Assembly: GCA_963920765.1 (NCBI GenBank) | Contig: OY987250.1 | Location: 13,818,409-13,882,408 of the forward strand | Origin: Ulota crispa | Lineage: Eukaryota > Streptophyta > Bryopsida > Orthotrichales > Orthotrichaceae | DNA: 64,000 bases | Reading direction: 5' to 3' | Notes under the pieces: generated by a model | Told to the model about the DNA's origin: nothing | Seen by the model: the letters and a program-made list of their open reading frames with translations, nothing else | The model's database searches: none | Translations under genes and position numbers: made by a program | Shown: positions 22,829-34,396 of the stretch, piece by piece | Layout: each line of letters begins with the position of its first letter | How positions within the stretch are numbered: the first letter of the stretch is position 1

Positions 22829-24453
22829 TATTGCCGAGCCGCTGGAAATGCTCTCAGGGTGCCGGTAATATTCTCGCGGATATAACGTTCTCCCCTAGAA
22901 ATAAATGAACTGGGGCTGGGTATTACAGTGTTGAGGTTGGACCCGTAGCCGTGCAGAGAATTGTATCCACTATTGGCATTTTTTTATGGTTAGGATCACA
23001 AGAAATATTTTGCAAATAAGCAAAGTCAGATGACGAATGAATCAAATCGCATTTGCAGGTGAGCAGGCTTTGTAGATATGGTTTGGGGTATAGGGCTTTG
23101 TTGTCCATGCCACGAACAGTGATTTATACCCATACTTTTTAATCTGGACTCGGTGAGATTGGATATCCAAAAGCAAGTGTGTACACAACATCCAGCATGT
23201 ACGAACCAAAAAATGTATAACATATAGTGAGAATAGGTTGTCCCATACTAATTTATTCACATTTTAGAGCAGCTAAACTATATATGACATAGTAAAAGGG
23301 TTTAGGGGTTGGTTTAGTGCATTTCTATGGGTAGGATGTTGTATGTGGAGTGGAGGGATCTAACAACACATTTGTCCTAAAAGTAACCTATTGACACCAA
23401 CGGGAGCTGGCATAGAGGGAGGTGACATAGAGGGGTTAAGCAAGCTGGCACTGGGTTCGGCTTGATCCTTGACACAAGGGGTTCACATAGCAAGTTGGCA
23501 TTGAGAGAGTGACTCAATCCGTGACAATAGGGTGAGGTCACTAGAAGAGGTTCCAATAGAGGCTCTTCGTTCTTCCTTTTTCTTTCTTAAATAGGCCATG
23601 ATGCTATTGACCACACTTTTTTGCTTTACTTGGCATACACAATAACTAGTTGCAAAATGTTGCTCCAAAGCTCTCTTTTGGCACACACTCCAACTAGATG
23701 CATTGGTTACCGTTTCTGTTGGGTTCCTATTTTTCTTATCACCTCCAGCTTACTAATATAGGTCTTGCATGGAGTGGGCATTGAGATATTTATTGATATT
23801 GCAATAATTTTCATCAATAATTATTGCAACAAACAATTGTGTTCAAGGGCCAAGCAACAACAACCGTGTTGCCAAAAAAACATATTAGATGCATCAAGGT
23901 TGTAAACCGTGTGAAGCTCTAGTATTTAGAAAGTCTTATGTGCCTTTGGGTGATTAAGCAAAGTAACTTTCCAAAATAAGGCAACTTAATTGTTAAGACA
24001 AACTATTCTCACTAAGTAGGTAATGTATAGATTTTTATAGTAGGATGTACACCAATTGGAGGAAGAGGGGGTCTAAAATCAAATCAAACTCCACATTCTA
24101 AAATTCAACCAATCAATTTGACATTTTTCAATGGTGCTTGGATAAGGTCAACCTTTGTAAGAGACACATTTGGATAGTGTCAAGATCCTATTCTCATTTT
24201 TGTGTACTAGACTTAGTTCAATGGAGTGTTTGTTTAAAATCAATGCTTGGATATGATCAATGTTTTTTTTTATCCAAGCACCACAACATCATACACAAAT
24301 GTCATAGAACAGACATTGCCTAGGTTTAGAACCAAAGTTCTCATGTGATTTGAAAAATAGACTTCATTGATGCATAATTGCAACCATGGCTATGAGGATT
24401 TTGTTTTACTCAATTTAGCTTAGTGACAATCAAAAATATGATTGTTAAATTAA
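22829..24453. other. Unassigned; faint MITE remnants
   Basis: Near 23790..23840 the sequence (ATTGCAATAATTTTCATCAATAATTATTGC) resembles the interior of the GCATTTAGGTTGCC family, probably a decayed copy. No convincing gene. Confidence 0.35.
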
Positions 24454-24861
24454 GGGAATTGATATGTGCACACCAAGGGCTGATATTTGCACACTCCCCT
24501 AGGCGGTAAATTATAGATTTCTACCATCAAAAATTTGAACTTGAGAATTTTGAATTTGGATTTGGTTTGACCACGGTTTACTCTAGAACCATAAAAAAGG
24601 TTGTAATTGAACAACACCCAATGAAAAAGTTTATTTATTTTTAATAAACAAAAGTAAAAATAACACTTTTTCCCCTAGCTAAGCTTTTTCACAAGGTGTT
24701 GTTCAATTGCAGCCTTTGTATGATTCTAAAGTAAATCATGGTCTCTAAAACCAAATCTAAATTCAAAATTCTCAATTCAATTTTTTAATGATAGAAATCT
24801 ATAATTTACCTCCCAGGGGCTGTGCAAATATCAACTCCCCGGCGTGCACATATCAATTCCC
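24454..24861. mobile_element. hAT-like MITE with 8-bp target duplication (408 bp)
   Basis: Same ends as 15718..16126 (GGGAATTGATATGTGCAC and GTGCACATATCAATTCCC). Flanked by the 8-bp direct repeat TAAATTAA (24446..24453 and 24862..24869). Confidence 0.88.
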
Positions 24862-25204
24862 TAAATTAAAATGTATGTGTTGGTACTTGCTAAGTTGGAC
24901 GCGACTACAATGTTGGTGATCATTTGCAAACTGTTTTTGATGATGATGACTATCAAGAGAATCCTAGTACGCTTTCCCTCTTAAAGCATGTCATTGTCTT
25001 CAATAACATATTGAAATAATAATTCGAAAACCACTTTTCACTTTCATTCAAGGGGACCATCATTTGAATTACATTTTTTGTTTCACCAAAAGATTTGGAT
25101 TGTAATATTTTCCAAATGTTTTATATAAAATCTACAATAGTGTGATGCCTTCTTTAATTTTGCAAGTAACTCTCTTTCAATGCTCCCTTGCAGAAGCTAG
25201 TGTA
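24862..25204. other. No feature recognised
   Basis: AT-rich intergenic sequence. Confidence 0.45.
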
Positions 25205-25523
25205 AGGTACGTAGCAGCACCCATAACAGTCAAAATAAAGGTTTGGAACATGATGTTTATTAATAAACATCTAGTAAATTGTACAAGGATCCTATTAGCA
25301 AGAGAAAGATGATGAATTTGTACCTTTTAATGTATTATTTGGATACTGTGAGTATGTTATGAATTTTTAAAGAGCTGGCTGCAATTGCATTTAACACCAA
25401 CATTAAGGTTTCATGTTCACAAGTTTTACATCCTTGTAATTACATCTATTCACTTTCACGAATTTTTCAAGATTTTAGAGGTGATGGTTATGGGTACAAT
25501 GATGGTTATGGGTGTTGCTACCT
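25205..25523 (+). mobile_element. TA-flanked MITE, AGGTAGGAGCACCC family
   Basis: Left end AGGTACGTAGCAGCACCCATAA (with a short insertion relative to the consensus) and right end GGGTGTTGCTACCT; TA outside both. Carries the uninterrupted CCTTGTAATTACATC segment that serves as the empty site for the insertion at 33331. Confidence 0.8.
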
Positions 25524-26091
25524 TAACCCCTAAATGTATGAGGCCTTTTTTGAGTTTCTAGGAATTTTCTCTAATTTGTACAAAAAGTCAACATTTTAAT
25601 AAGTTGTATTAGTTTTTTTAGAATGTAAGCGCACAAATTCAAACAAGATATGTTAGAGATCACATAGGAAAAGAAAACACAACAATATCACTTATGAATT
25701 GAAAGATTATAATGTTTGATCATGAGGATGTTAAAACTCCAAAAATGACTTGAAATCTTTCAATCCTCTTTTCACACATCGTTTCCAAAAACTCACGCAA
25801 AAACAATACAACATCTATTAAAAAAATCACTATTATTTCAATCAAATCATGCCTTGCACAATGCATTTATTCAATTGAAATTCAAACATCTCAAGTGGAA
25901 TCCAGTTTTAAAGGCATCATACAGAGCTTTTTGCTGGCCAGTGGGTTTCCAAAGTTTTATTTCCTCACAATTACAACATTGGTATTGAAAACATAGTTAT
26001 TGACTTTTAACAAAAATACCACCTGTCATCATTGTACTAGTTGGGTATTATTCATCAAAAACTAGAGAAATATACAAAATATTAATCCCTA
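25523..26091. other. Lone TTAA left end, then unassigned sequence
   Basis: TTAACCCCTAAATGTATGAGG at 25523 is a typical left end of the TTAA group, but no matching right end precedes the next element. It could be a truncated or decayed copy with a private interior. Confidence 0.4.
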
Positions 26092-27023
26092 AAGGACCAT
26101 TGTTTCCTTCAATATAAATGGGATTTTGGGCATGTATTTGTATCCGTACTAGTTTGTAAGATTTTTTGAAACTTTTTTTGAAGGTGGGGAATTCAAAGAT
26201 TTACATGGGCATTTGATTTTTCTTCATCTCAACATTTGATGAAAAAGTTGAGCAAGAGCTTTTCAAAACTAGGGAAGGAGGGGCAATTTGTGCATGGCCT
26301 CTCTTTTGTGACTAGGTGTTGACTTCAAAGAGGTTCAGCCTTTACAAGCACAAAGTGTGACCACTTGGGCAAAAGGGAATGGAGTGAAAGGGGCCTGTCT
26401 TGGGGGACTCCCTTCCTTTCATTATTTTTGCCCCTTGTAAAACTTGCTACTTTACTTTTTTGAGCAATTTGTTTTTTTGTCTGTTTGTTTTTTCTCAAGT
26501 TGTAATAGGATAAAATATTCCTTGATTTTCACCATTTGGATTAGAGATTTTTTGGATTTCTAAATTTTACATAAAGCCTCCAATTTGCCTAGTGTATTTG
26601 CAAATTTTATGACCTTTTGACATTCAAAGATTTTTTAAGTACGTTTTACACTTTCAAATCATTTGAAGATTCTCCCACACATACCCAACTTGGTTTTATA
26701 CTTGGAGAAACTAAACCTCAAGTTTGTGTAGGGAAATTTTTAACTATAGGAGCAAGCAAAGGCCTCTACAAAATTTGGGCAAGAAAAGAAAAAACTTTTT
26801 CCTTCACTTCAAATATCAATACTTCACTCCTCTTCATTTGAAGTGAGTAGCTAATATTTTTCCCACAAGTACCTCCTGTATTCTAGGGCAAGATATTATA
26901 GTTGAATTTTCAAAAAAAAATTCCCTACCTTTCTATTCATTCCTCATTCCCTTAAAAGTGACCGTTTCCATTGACTTTTACAAAAAAAAGGAAAAAAAAA
27001 GGGGGCTTGGTCTTTTCGGGCTT
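26092..27023 (-). mobile_element. TTAA-flanked MITE, family A, inverted copy (~932 bp)
   Basis: Starts TTAATCCCTAAAGGACCATTG and runs as the reverse complement of the other A copies (AATGGGATTTTGGGCATG, then TACTTTTTTGAGCAATTTG, then CCCACAAGTACCTCC). The far end GGCTTGGTCTTTTCGGGCTTG is a decayed TIR that has lost TTAA. Confidence 0.75.
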
Positions 27024-27189
27024 GTGCAAGGCTAAGTAGTACCCTTGCAAATACTCAAAGTCCAGCAATCTTAAAAGTAGGGAAGTCAGTCATAGTATTT
27101 TTCAAAGTAAGATGCAACATTGCTTCAATGCTCTTTTTGCCTGTCATTTGCGTTTTGAAGCTCTTGGAGTAGTTTGACATGTCACTAGA

Positions 27190-27455
27190 GATGCTCTGAC
27201 GTATGCTGCATGGAAAGGCTACATAGAAAGGGAACAACACTTTACTCAAGGTTTCATGCTCTACTCTACCAAAGAGAGCCTCTCAATTTGGGGACAATAA
27301 TATGTGAAATAAAAAACCGCCAATTTGAACCAAGATAGAAAGATGATTGTAAAAAAAATTTAAAAAAAATCTGTTCCTACACAATGAAGTAAATGTTGCT
27401 ACTTGTCTTCTACAAAGCACTGTTCTAGTATACCATTTTGTGTTGGTGTGGCCCG
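27190..27455. mobile_element. GGCCACACAGGC-family repeat (partial)
   Basis: The family's interior order is present (TTTACTCAAGGTTTCATGC, then GCTACTTGTCTTCTACA) with right end GTGTTGGTGTGGCCCG. The left end is unclear. It lies about 50 bases from a second copy in the same orientation. Confidence 0.55.
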
Positions 27456-27508
27456 CCTCCACGCCCTTCATTTCCTTATCAAAGTTCATTGATGTCGGCC
27501 ACACAGGC

Positions 27509-27801
27509 CAAAACAGCTGGTTTGAAATGGATGAAGAAGCAACTTGTCTTTTTGGAGAAAATTGGGAGACAATTCTTTTTCCAAGGTTTCATCTACTATT
27601 TTACTAATGATAATCTTTCCACCATTTTAGGACAAGAGGTTTGAGACGCCGGCTTGTGAATTCTCAAAAATATTAATTTTGAACATACAAGAAAATTAGA
27701 CATTGAGAATCAAAGAATCTAATTTTATACACATAAGTAAACGCCACAACTTGTTTTTCACAAAATGTCATTGCAAATTGTCGGTTTAGTTTGGTGTGGT
27801 T
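27509..27801. mobile_element. GGCCACACAGGC-family repeat
   Basis: Left end GGCCACACAGGCCAAAACAG with the adjacent GGTTTGAAATGGATGAAG block; right end TTTAGTTTGGTGTGG. Closely related to 40664..40967 and 54045..54333. Confidence 0.7.
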
Positions 27802-27829
27802 GAACCTAGAGGATGCCATAAGCGCATCT

Positions 27830-28145
27830 CCACTAGTGACTCAAACACGCTCAAAGTGGATGAAAGTAGTACATGCCCTCTCAAAACCCTCTGAAGACAT
27901 TATGTCCTACCGTCTCTAGCTTGTATCTACCAAGGGCCCTTCAAGACACTATCAAGCACTATTCGTCCTAAGTTTAATGAACTTTATCCTCTACTTTCCT
28001 TGATAAGTGATCAAATGATTATTCTAGGGAGTGTTAAAGTACAAGGTTACCTTTTTGAAGAGCACGGGTGGAGATCAAGTAATTTGAGGGCTTTCCAAAA
28101 CAGACGGAAAACTTTGAAAGAGCCCGGACCGGTGGAGATGGCGTA
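27830..28145. mobile_element. GAGCATCTCC-type MITE (~315 bp)
   Basis: Starts GCGCATCTCCACTAGTG and ends GGACCGGTGGAGATGGCG. The interior TAAGTTTAATGAACTTTATCC and CCTTGATAAGTGATCAAATG match the inverted outer element at 29603..30846. Confidence 0.65.
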
Positions 28146-29294
28146 AGAGAAAAGAGTTCCAAGTTTGCACCTCCGCTCTCATTCGAAGCATGTTTTTGAT
28201 GAATCCAGCAGCGGCAGCATATTCGAACGACAATGGAGGAATCAGCAGCAGCAGCGCACTCCAATCTCTGGTGAAGCATGTTCCTCCGGCTCTCGACACT
28301 GATTTGCGGAGACACTGAAGTGCTCAAGAGAAAGGAACATCAGATCATCGGAGTCTGTGGTGAGATTCATGGCCGCCCGTGGATTCTGGGCAGAACTCTC
28401 GTCTTTCAGTTGTTTGTCTTGAGGGAGGCAGCCAGTCATGCCAGCCCAGCGGGCCATGTGGCTTGTCCTCCGGCTTTGGCTAAGAATGCTTCGCACAGCA
28501 TTGTCATCATGGACCCCATAAGGTGGAAATACCATAAACGCTTAAAATAAGCCACTTTAGCCTGTAGCCTGTAAGATATGGGGAATTTCTTGAGAAATTA
28601 AGCTCAATCTGTGGAAAAACAAGGATAAGGAAGAGTGAAAAATAATAATAATAATAATAATTCAAGAATGAGTATTTTATGCAATATAAATGTGGATTTA
28701 GGGTTTTGACTAATTCTTGTTTTATAAGTGCATTTTATACGGCTACCTCTAGAACCTTGTTCCAAAACAAATTTGAATCATTCAATGCAAGGAAGAAGCA
28801 TCTTTTCAAATCTTTTTCAAAGCCAGCTCTTGTTGGTTTCAAAATAGTCTACTCTGCCATTATTGGGGAGTAACCGTTTTTGGTATTTCTACCTAAGAGC
28901 TACACTACAATATCACTTAGAGCATCGTCATTGCAAACGCAAGAATTGGCACAAACATCACTATTGAGGGAAGGGAGAATTTTTGAGCTCCACTACATCT
29001 ACGCCAAAGCCTTTCCAGATTTTTAGGGCAACCCTACAAGATTCCATTCACGCTACTCTCAAGGTCTTTTGTGTTCACTTTACAACTCACAAGAGGACTC
29101 AAATATGTTGAGGGCTTATTCTTGGTGGTTTCTTTTCTTGGTGCTGGAGAGAAGAAGCAACAAAGGAGCGTGAGTGCGCGGTGGAAGTGTTCCCAGAAAG
29201 ACGGAGCCGGTACATGAAGTGGCCCACGTGGTAGCTCTTCAAATCTTTGGTGGCTTTCGGTGTTGTGGGAGAGGGGTGGCGATGCTTTTACACC
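28146..29294. other. GC-richer island (28.15-28.56 kb) and unassigned DNA
   Basis: ORFs of 90-97 residues overlap on both strands in 28034..28550, one reason to doubt all of them. No domain was recognised. A short (ATA)n tract lies at 28641..28661. A GAGCATC-type end lies near 28918. Confidence 0.35.
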
Positions 29295-29598
29295 AAATAG
29301 TGCATTTAGGTTGCCCCATACTAATCTCTCAACATCTCACATTATATGAATATTTACCAAGATTACAATAATTTTTGTCAATAATTATTATGATAAACAA
29401 TGGAGGAAGCAAGCAAAGAGTGGATGCAACAACAAGCTGCAAAGCTAGGAAGCAAGGAAGTTAGAACTTTTCAAAGAACCATGAATTAATGTAGCATAAA
29501 GAGAGTTGCATGCCCCTCTAGGTGGCCAAGGGTGAGTCATGAGGTAACTTTGTCAAGGTAAGAGCAACCTAATTTGAGGCAACCTAAATGCACTATTT
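29295..29598. mobile_element. MITE with GTGCATTTAGGTTGCC ends (304 bp)
   Basis: AAATAGTGCATTTAGGTTGCC (in two parts) on the left pairs with GGCAACCTAAATGCACTATTT on the right; the arms are nearly perfect. Related copies are 43208..43501 and the degenerate 7182..7445. Confidence 0.8.
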
Positions 29599-29602
29599 AA
29601 CG

Positions 29603-30846
29603 TAGAGCATCTCCACCAGTCTAAGCTCTTTCAAAGTTTTCCATCTAAATTTGGCTGGCCCTCAAGTTCCTTGATCTCCATCCATGCTCTTCAAAAAGGT
29701 GGCCTTGCATTCCAACACTCCCCATAAATAATCATTTGACCACCTATCAAGGAAGTAGGTAATAAGTTCATTAAACTTAGAATGAATAGTGTCTTGAAGG
29801 GCCTTTGCTAGACACAATAAGACAAAGTGTCTTAACCCCTAAAGGACCAAGCCATTTTTTTTGCCAAAATCACTAAAAACTGCCACTTCTACGAGGTTTA
29901 GAAAAAAGGTATTTTATGTTTTGTTTGTGGGAAATCCAATTGTATGATCTTGCCCCAAACTAGAAGAGGTACTTTTGGGAAAAAATTCAGCTCATTCCAA
30001 ATGGAGAAGAGTGAGATATTTGAATCTAAAGTGAAAAAAAAAAAGATTTTTCCACGATGCCCAAAAATTTCAGAAGCCTTTGACCACTCTTATAACAAAA
30101 AAATTGCTCTACCCAAAGTTGAGGTTTATTTTTTCCATGTAGGAGATCAAGTTAGGTATATGTGGGAGAGTTTTCAAATCAATTGGAACTATACTACACA
30201 TGGGAAAAAATAGTAAGTAAAAAGAAGTAGATGTTGAGTCAAAACACTAAATTGTTAAGAATTTAATTATTGAAATGAAAAATGCAAATCCCAAAGGTTG
30301 TAATGTTGTGATAAACAATCTACTTCCTTTCGTTTAATTTTTTTTTCCAAAATAATGAAAATCAAGTAAAATAAAGGACTTCAAAGTTTATTTTAGAGTA
30401 GAGATTCCATAACTGCCCGCAAACAAAAAACTCCTCATAACTTTCATGTCATTGATTGAGATTGAATGAATCAAAGCTTCTCATGAATTAAAAAATCTAA
30501 AGAACCAATTTCAAATTTGAGTTTTAAAAAAAAGTAATTTTCAAAAAAGTTTTTGGGCTGCCCAAATGGGCAGTCCTCTCCATTTTTTTTGAAATTCATG
30601 CATAACTTCTTCGTCAAATGTCGGAATGAAGAAGAAATTAGATGCCCACGTAGATCTTTGAACTCCCCACCTTCAATAAAAGTTTTAGAAAATCACACAA
30701 AGTAGTTTAACCATAGGTATATGCTTGGAGTCCAACCTGTCCCCTAAAGGGACAACGGTCCTTTAGGGGTTAAGAGGCTTTTGAGAGGGCCCTCAACACT
30801 TTTCATCCCCTTTGAGCATGTTTGAGCCACCGGTGAAGATGCCCTA
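29603..30846. mobile_element. GAGCATCTCC-type MITE split by a family A insertion
   Basis: Left part starts TAGAGCATCTCCACCAG, right part ends CGGTGAAGATGCCCTA. Between them lies the TTAA element 29832..30773. Removing it leaves about 300 bases, the normal size of this family (compare 27830..28145). Confidence 0.7.
29832..30773 (+). mobile_element. TTAA-flanked MITE, family A (942 bp)
   Basis: Left end TTAACCCCTAAAGGACCAAG, right end GGTCCTTTAGGGGTTAA, TTAA at both edges. The subterminal palindrome CCCCTAAAGGGAC is next to the right end. It interrupts a GAGCATCTCC-type MITE. Confidence 0.88.
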
Positions 30847-30892
30847 ATGTCACTTAGGATTGTTTCCAACGGGGTTTCCAACTCTAGGAGAG

Positions 30893-30918
30893 AAAAAAAA
30901 AAAAAAAAAAAAAAAAAA
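30893..30918 (+). repeat. Poly(A) tract (26 A)
   Basis: Uninterrupted run of A in intergenic DNA; no retrogene upstream was recognised. Confidence 0.9.
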
Positions 30919-30973
30919 CTACAAAAAAAATCTTGGATATGGACAAAATTTGTGGGAACTAGACTCAAGGCTA

Positions 30974-31279
30974 GGCCACACATGCCAGAACAGGCGTTTG
31001 GAACCGGCGTTTTGTGAAAAACAAGGAGGTGAGTTACTAGTTACGTAAAAGCAAATTCTTTTACTTTTGACATAGGGCCCACTCTTTTGGTATGTTCAAA
31101 AAAGCCGGTTTTGAGAGTTCACAAACCGGCATCTCAAACCTCCTGCCCAAGAATGGTGGAGAGGCTATCTTTAGGTAAACAATAGATGAAAACTTGAAAA
31201 AGTGATTATCTCCCAATTTTCCAAAAATTTAAGTTACTTCTCATCCGTTCCAAACCGCTGGTTCTGTGCCTGTGTGGCC
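30974..31279 (-). mobile_element. GGCCACACAGGC-family repeat, inverted copy (306 bp)
   Basis: Left end GGCCACACATGCCAGAACAG and right end CTGTGCCTGTGTGGCC are inverted repeats. The interior is the reverse complement of 40664..40967 (CACAAACCGGCATCTCAAACC). Confidence 0.7.
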
Positions 31280-32043
31280 CCGGCATCAAAGTTGGGATTT
31301 TCCGTTTTTCTACGCCCAAAAAAAGTTTCACCTAAAGTGTGATCATGTAGACATTTCTCAAAGTCCCACATTCTTGCCGCCAAAGCTTCCAAAAAGTGCT
31401 CTGGTGTAGACATTTCCAGGGGATGAGGGACTTGGGACGTTGCATGGATTGACATATCCTGATTTTTTCTGCTCTCGACCAATCAGGCTCCCTAGATTTT
31501 AAATGGGGCTTGGGATGAACCGCCCCCGTGTACGCAGGCAGGCTTCTGTGCGTGCAAGGTAAGCAGAAAAGCGCAGAAAGCGGTGGCTTTTGGCTTTCTG
31601 CTTTTTGTGCAAATTGTTGACAAGTTCCTCGTCCAGTAGCTCCAGCTCCCAACTTGTAGGTGCCAACCAGTTTGCGCTGTGGATTGGAAGAAGCGTTGGG
31701 ACTTGGGAAAGGGCCGGCTTCGGTGGACCTCTTCAACTGTCACAGCAACTCACGGCCAGGGAAAAATTTCTTGGCGAAAATTTGCCTAAATCTTACCTCA
31801 AACTTTGATTGGCAATTGTGAACATTAGAAAATTTAGGTGAAAAGATGTATGATATTGTCAAATTCTTCCTCAAACTAAGCACTAAGGTTTGCCAATTTT
31901 TGGATGTGTTTACTAATATTAGTATACTTTATGGATGAACATGCACATGTCATTAATTATGTCTAGTTATGTACAAGTTTTCCTTTACTTGATTAAATCC
32001 TAGGGTGCGCGTTGCTCTACCAGCAAAAATACAAAAAATAAAA
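31280..32043. other. GC-richer island, possible gene fragment, not recognised
   Basis: 31380..31760 is clearly less AT-rich. Minus-strand ORFs of 134 residues (31736..31332) and 83 residues overlap in different frames, and neither has a recognisable domain. A decayed exon or chance. Confidence 0.3.
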
Positions 32044-32789
32044 GGAGAATTTCATGGATACTCTTGAGTTTGCATTATTTACATGAATATCTCTACTTTT
32101 TCAAAATTTACACAAATATTCTTGGACCAACATTTTCAAATTTTCAAATTTTTAGGCATTGTGCATACCACTTCCCTTATTCTTTTGTGTGCATGTTGCT
32201 TCATTTTTGTTCCATTACATTCCCTTCTTCAACATTGGTCATGAAAGAAATACAATCAGAACAAATAATTGCCTATAATTTATGGTCCAAAGGTATTGAT
32301 GTAATTTCTGAAAAAGCAGGGGTATCTATGTAAATATTAGGGGTAGTCACAGTTGGTATGAGACAGAATTTTCCGTGAAGATTGAGAAATGGCTAAGTGA
32401 ATGTAGGAGCCAATGGGAGCAATTCTCCATGGAAGGAGGTGTGACACCCCTTTTGTGGGTGATGGAGAATGAAGAATGAAGAATGGAGAATGTTTTACTT
32501 AGAGGAAGGAAACACGGTCACCGATTGGAGGAGCAGGAGTAGTGAGGGTGAAAAGCAATTCACAAGCAGGTAAACATGCGGACCACGGTAAGAATTCTCA
32601 CGCAAAAAAAATTCTTAGCCCATTTCTTCATGCTTAGGCGCTGATAAAAAAAATTCTCAATCTTCACGGAATTGCGCTCGCGCAAGGTGCAGAGGAGACG
32701 CCACGACGATTTTCCGTAAAGATTGAGAATGCGGAAATGCAACTGTGACTACCTATTGCAAACTTCAGGAGTATCCATGAAATTTTCCC
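32044..32789. mobile_element. MITE with GGAGAATTTCATGGATACTC ends
   Basis: GGAGAATTTCATGGATACTC on the left pairs with GAGTATCCATGAAATTTTCC on the right. A second element (32342..32753) sits inside it. A related element with the same ends is 51953..52679. Confidence 0.75.
32342..32753. mobile_element. Nested MITE with GGTAGTCACAGTTG ends (412 bp)
   Basis: GGTAGTCACAGTTG and CAACTGTGACTACC are perfect inverted repeats. A second internal inverted motif, TTTTCCGTGAAGATTGAGAA, recurs near the right end in both orientations. Inserted in 32044..32789. Confidence 0.75.
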
Positions 32790-33090
32790 AAAAAATAAAC
32801 CCTGCTCCCGGTATCTCCGTCATTGGAGTCCTTCCGCCAATCCGTCCGCTGGTCGTACGTGCTTTCTGATCCTTGCAATAGCAACAATGATCAGGAAAGT
32901 TCGCCATCCTATAGCAAACCAATGGCCAAATGGCCCGAGAGTGAAGGATATAAAATCCCGTGAAAAGTGTGGAAAAATACAGCTCACATTCTTAACTGCC
33001 AAAGCTCCAGATACTGTATGGCGGATTTCAATTGGCTCTCTTCCAATAAAGCTGATTGGTTATCTGTAAGGGTTCAATCTGCTCAATCCA
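32790..33090. other. No feature recognised
   Basis: Somewhat GC-richer sequence. Short ORFs on both strands, none recognisable. Confidence 0.35.
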
Positions 33091-34251
33091 AGGTAGGAGC
33101 AGTGGAGCACCTATAAACGTCAAACTAAGGGTTTTGAACATGATGACTATTAATAAACAACTAGCAAATTATAAGATTCTATTAGGAACATAAGAAAAAT
33201 GAGTTTGCACCTTCAAATGTATTATTTGGATACTGTGAGAATATGTTGTGAATTTTTAAAGAGCAAACTGCCACTGCACCCATAACCAACACTAAGGTTT
33301 CACGTTCTCATGTTGTACATCCTTGTAACTGGGTGATTACAAGAAAGACTTCACGTTTTTGTCTCAAAATGTCTCTTTTTGGGTGTAATACTAGCACTGC
33401 TACTAGTACTGCAAGTACTACACAACATCCTTGTAGTGGAAATCTGAATTGTCCTTCCCATCCCAAATCTATTGGGAACTATGCACGTGGCATGTCATTA
33501 GGAAGGCCAACTATCAATAATGGCAATTCAATGAATGGATGAGAAAAAACACATCCTCAAATGATGTTAGTGGTTAGTGGTACTACGTAGTGCTAATTAA
33601 TGAAGGGGAGTACTACGCAAGCATGTGGAGCGGAAATTACCATAATTTCTAGGCTACTATGTTTTCAAATTTAGTAATTACAAAAAAACCTAAAAAATAA
33701 AACAAATAATGGCCATTTTTGCTCTATTTGAGACACTTGAATCGATGAAATTGCTTTTTTGGGGAAGTTTGTTTTATTTCTCCAATACTTGACCAAAGGA
33801 TGCCCTCTTTGAGAGCATGTTGAAGGCAGAGAATTCACAATTTCCTAAAACCCTTCTACAAATTCATGTAATGCTCTATGATGAACAACTTCCTTGATTT
33901 GTGGCATGAGGTTTGCTTTTTTGGACCCAAAATAGTACTAAAAACCTCCAAAATGGCCAAGGTAGACACCTATTTGGGGGCTGTTTAAAAATAGTAAAAT
34001 AATTTTAAAAAAACTGTAAAAATTGCTGAAGGTCTATAACTATGACGTGTACCTTCTTTTGAAATTTCAGCTCAAAAGAAATTGCTGAGCAAAAGTTACA
34101 AGTCAAAAAGCACCCCAAAGAGAGCAAGGTGACACAAAATAGTACTAATGTTTCTTGCAATCACCCAATTACATCTATTCATTTCCATAGATTTTCCAAG
34201 ATTTCAGAAGTGACAATTATGGGGACACTAATGCTTATGGGTGTTCCTACC
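33091..34251 (+). mobile_element. TA-flanked MITE (AGGTAGGAGCACCC family) split by another MITE
   Basis: Left part begins AGGTAGGAGCAGTGGAGCAC, right part ends TATGGGTGTTCCTACCT. The break comes after ACATCCTTGTAA, and the sequence resumes with AATTACATCTATTCA. Without the inserted 836 bases the element is about 325 bp, the family size. Confidence 0.8.
33331..34166. mobile_element. MITE with GGGTGATTGCAAGAA ends (836 bp), nested
   Basis: Ends GGGTGATTACAAGAAAGAC and TTTCTTGCAATCACCC. The interior is homologous to 17512..18243 in the same orientation (AAGGTAGACACCTA, GGGGGCTG). It lies inside the AGGTAGGAGC element. Comparison with the uninterrupted copy at 25205..25523 suggests a 4-bp duplication (AACT/AATT with one change). 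Confidence 0.8.
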
Positions 34252-34396
34252 TTATTGCACGTACGTGTTTGCGGGGGCCATGGTGGAGAAACTTTGCATT
34301 TTCACCAATAAGAAAATGCAAGAGTCCAAAAATTTACCATTAAGAGATTGAGTGTGGGAATTTTGAATCCACGTTTAGATTCAAAAAGCATGATTT

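Noticed and set aside
29835..29842. CCCTAAA motifs as interstitial telomere repeats
   Set aside because: They occur as single units at the ends of TTAA elements, never in tandem.
30893..30918. Poly(A) tract as the tail of a processed retrogene
   Set aside because: No recognisable coding sequence or target duplication next to it.
31332..31736. 134-residue minus-strand ORF
   Set aside because: No recognisable domain, and another frame overlaps it on the same strand. Kept only as part of a GC-richer island.
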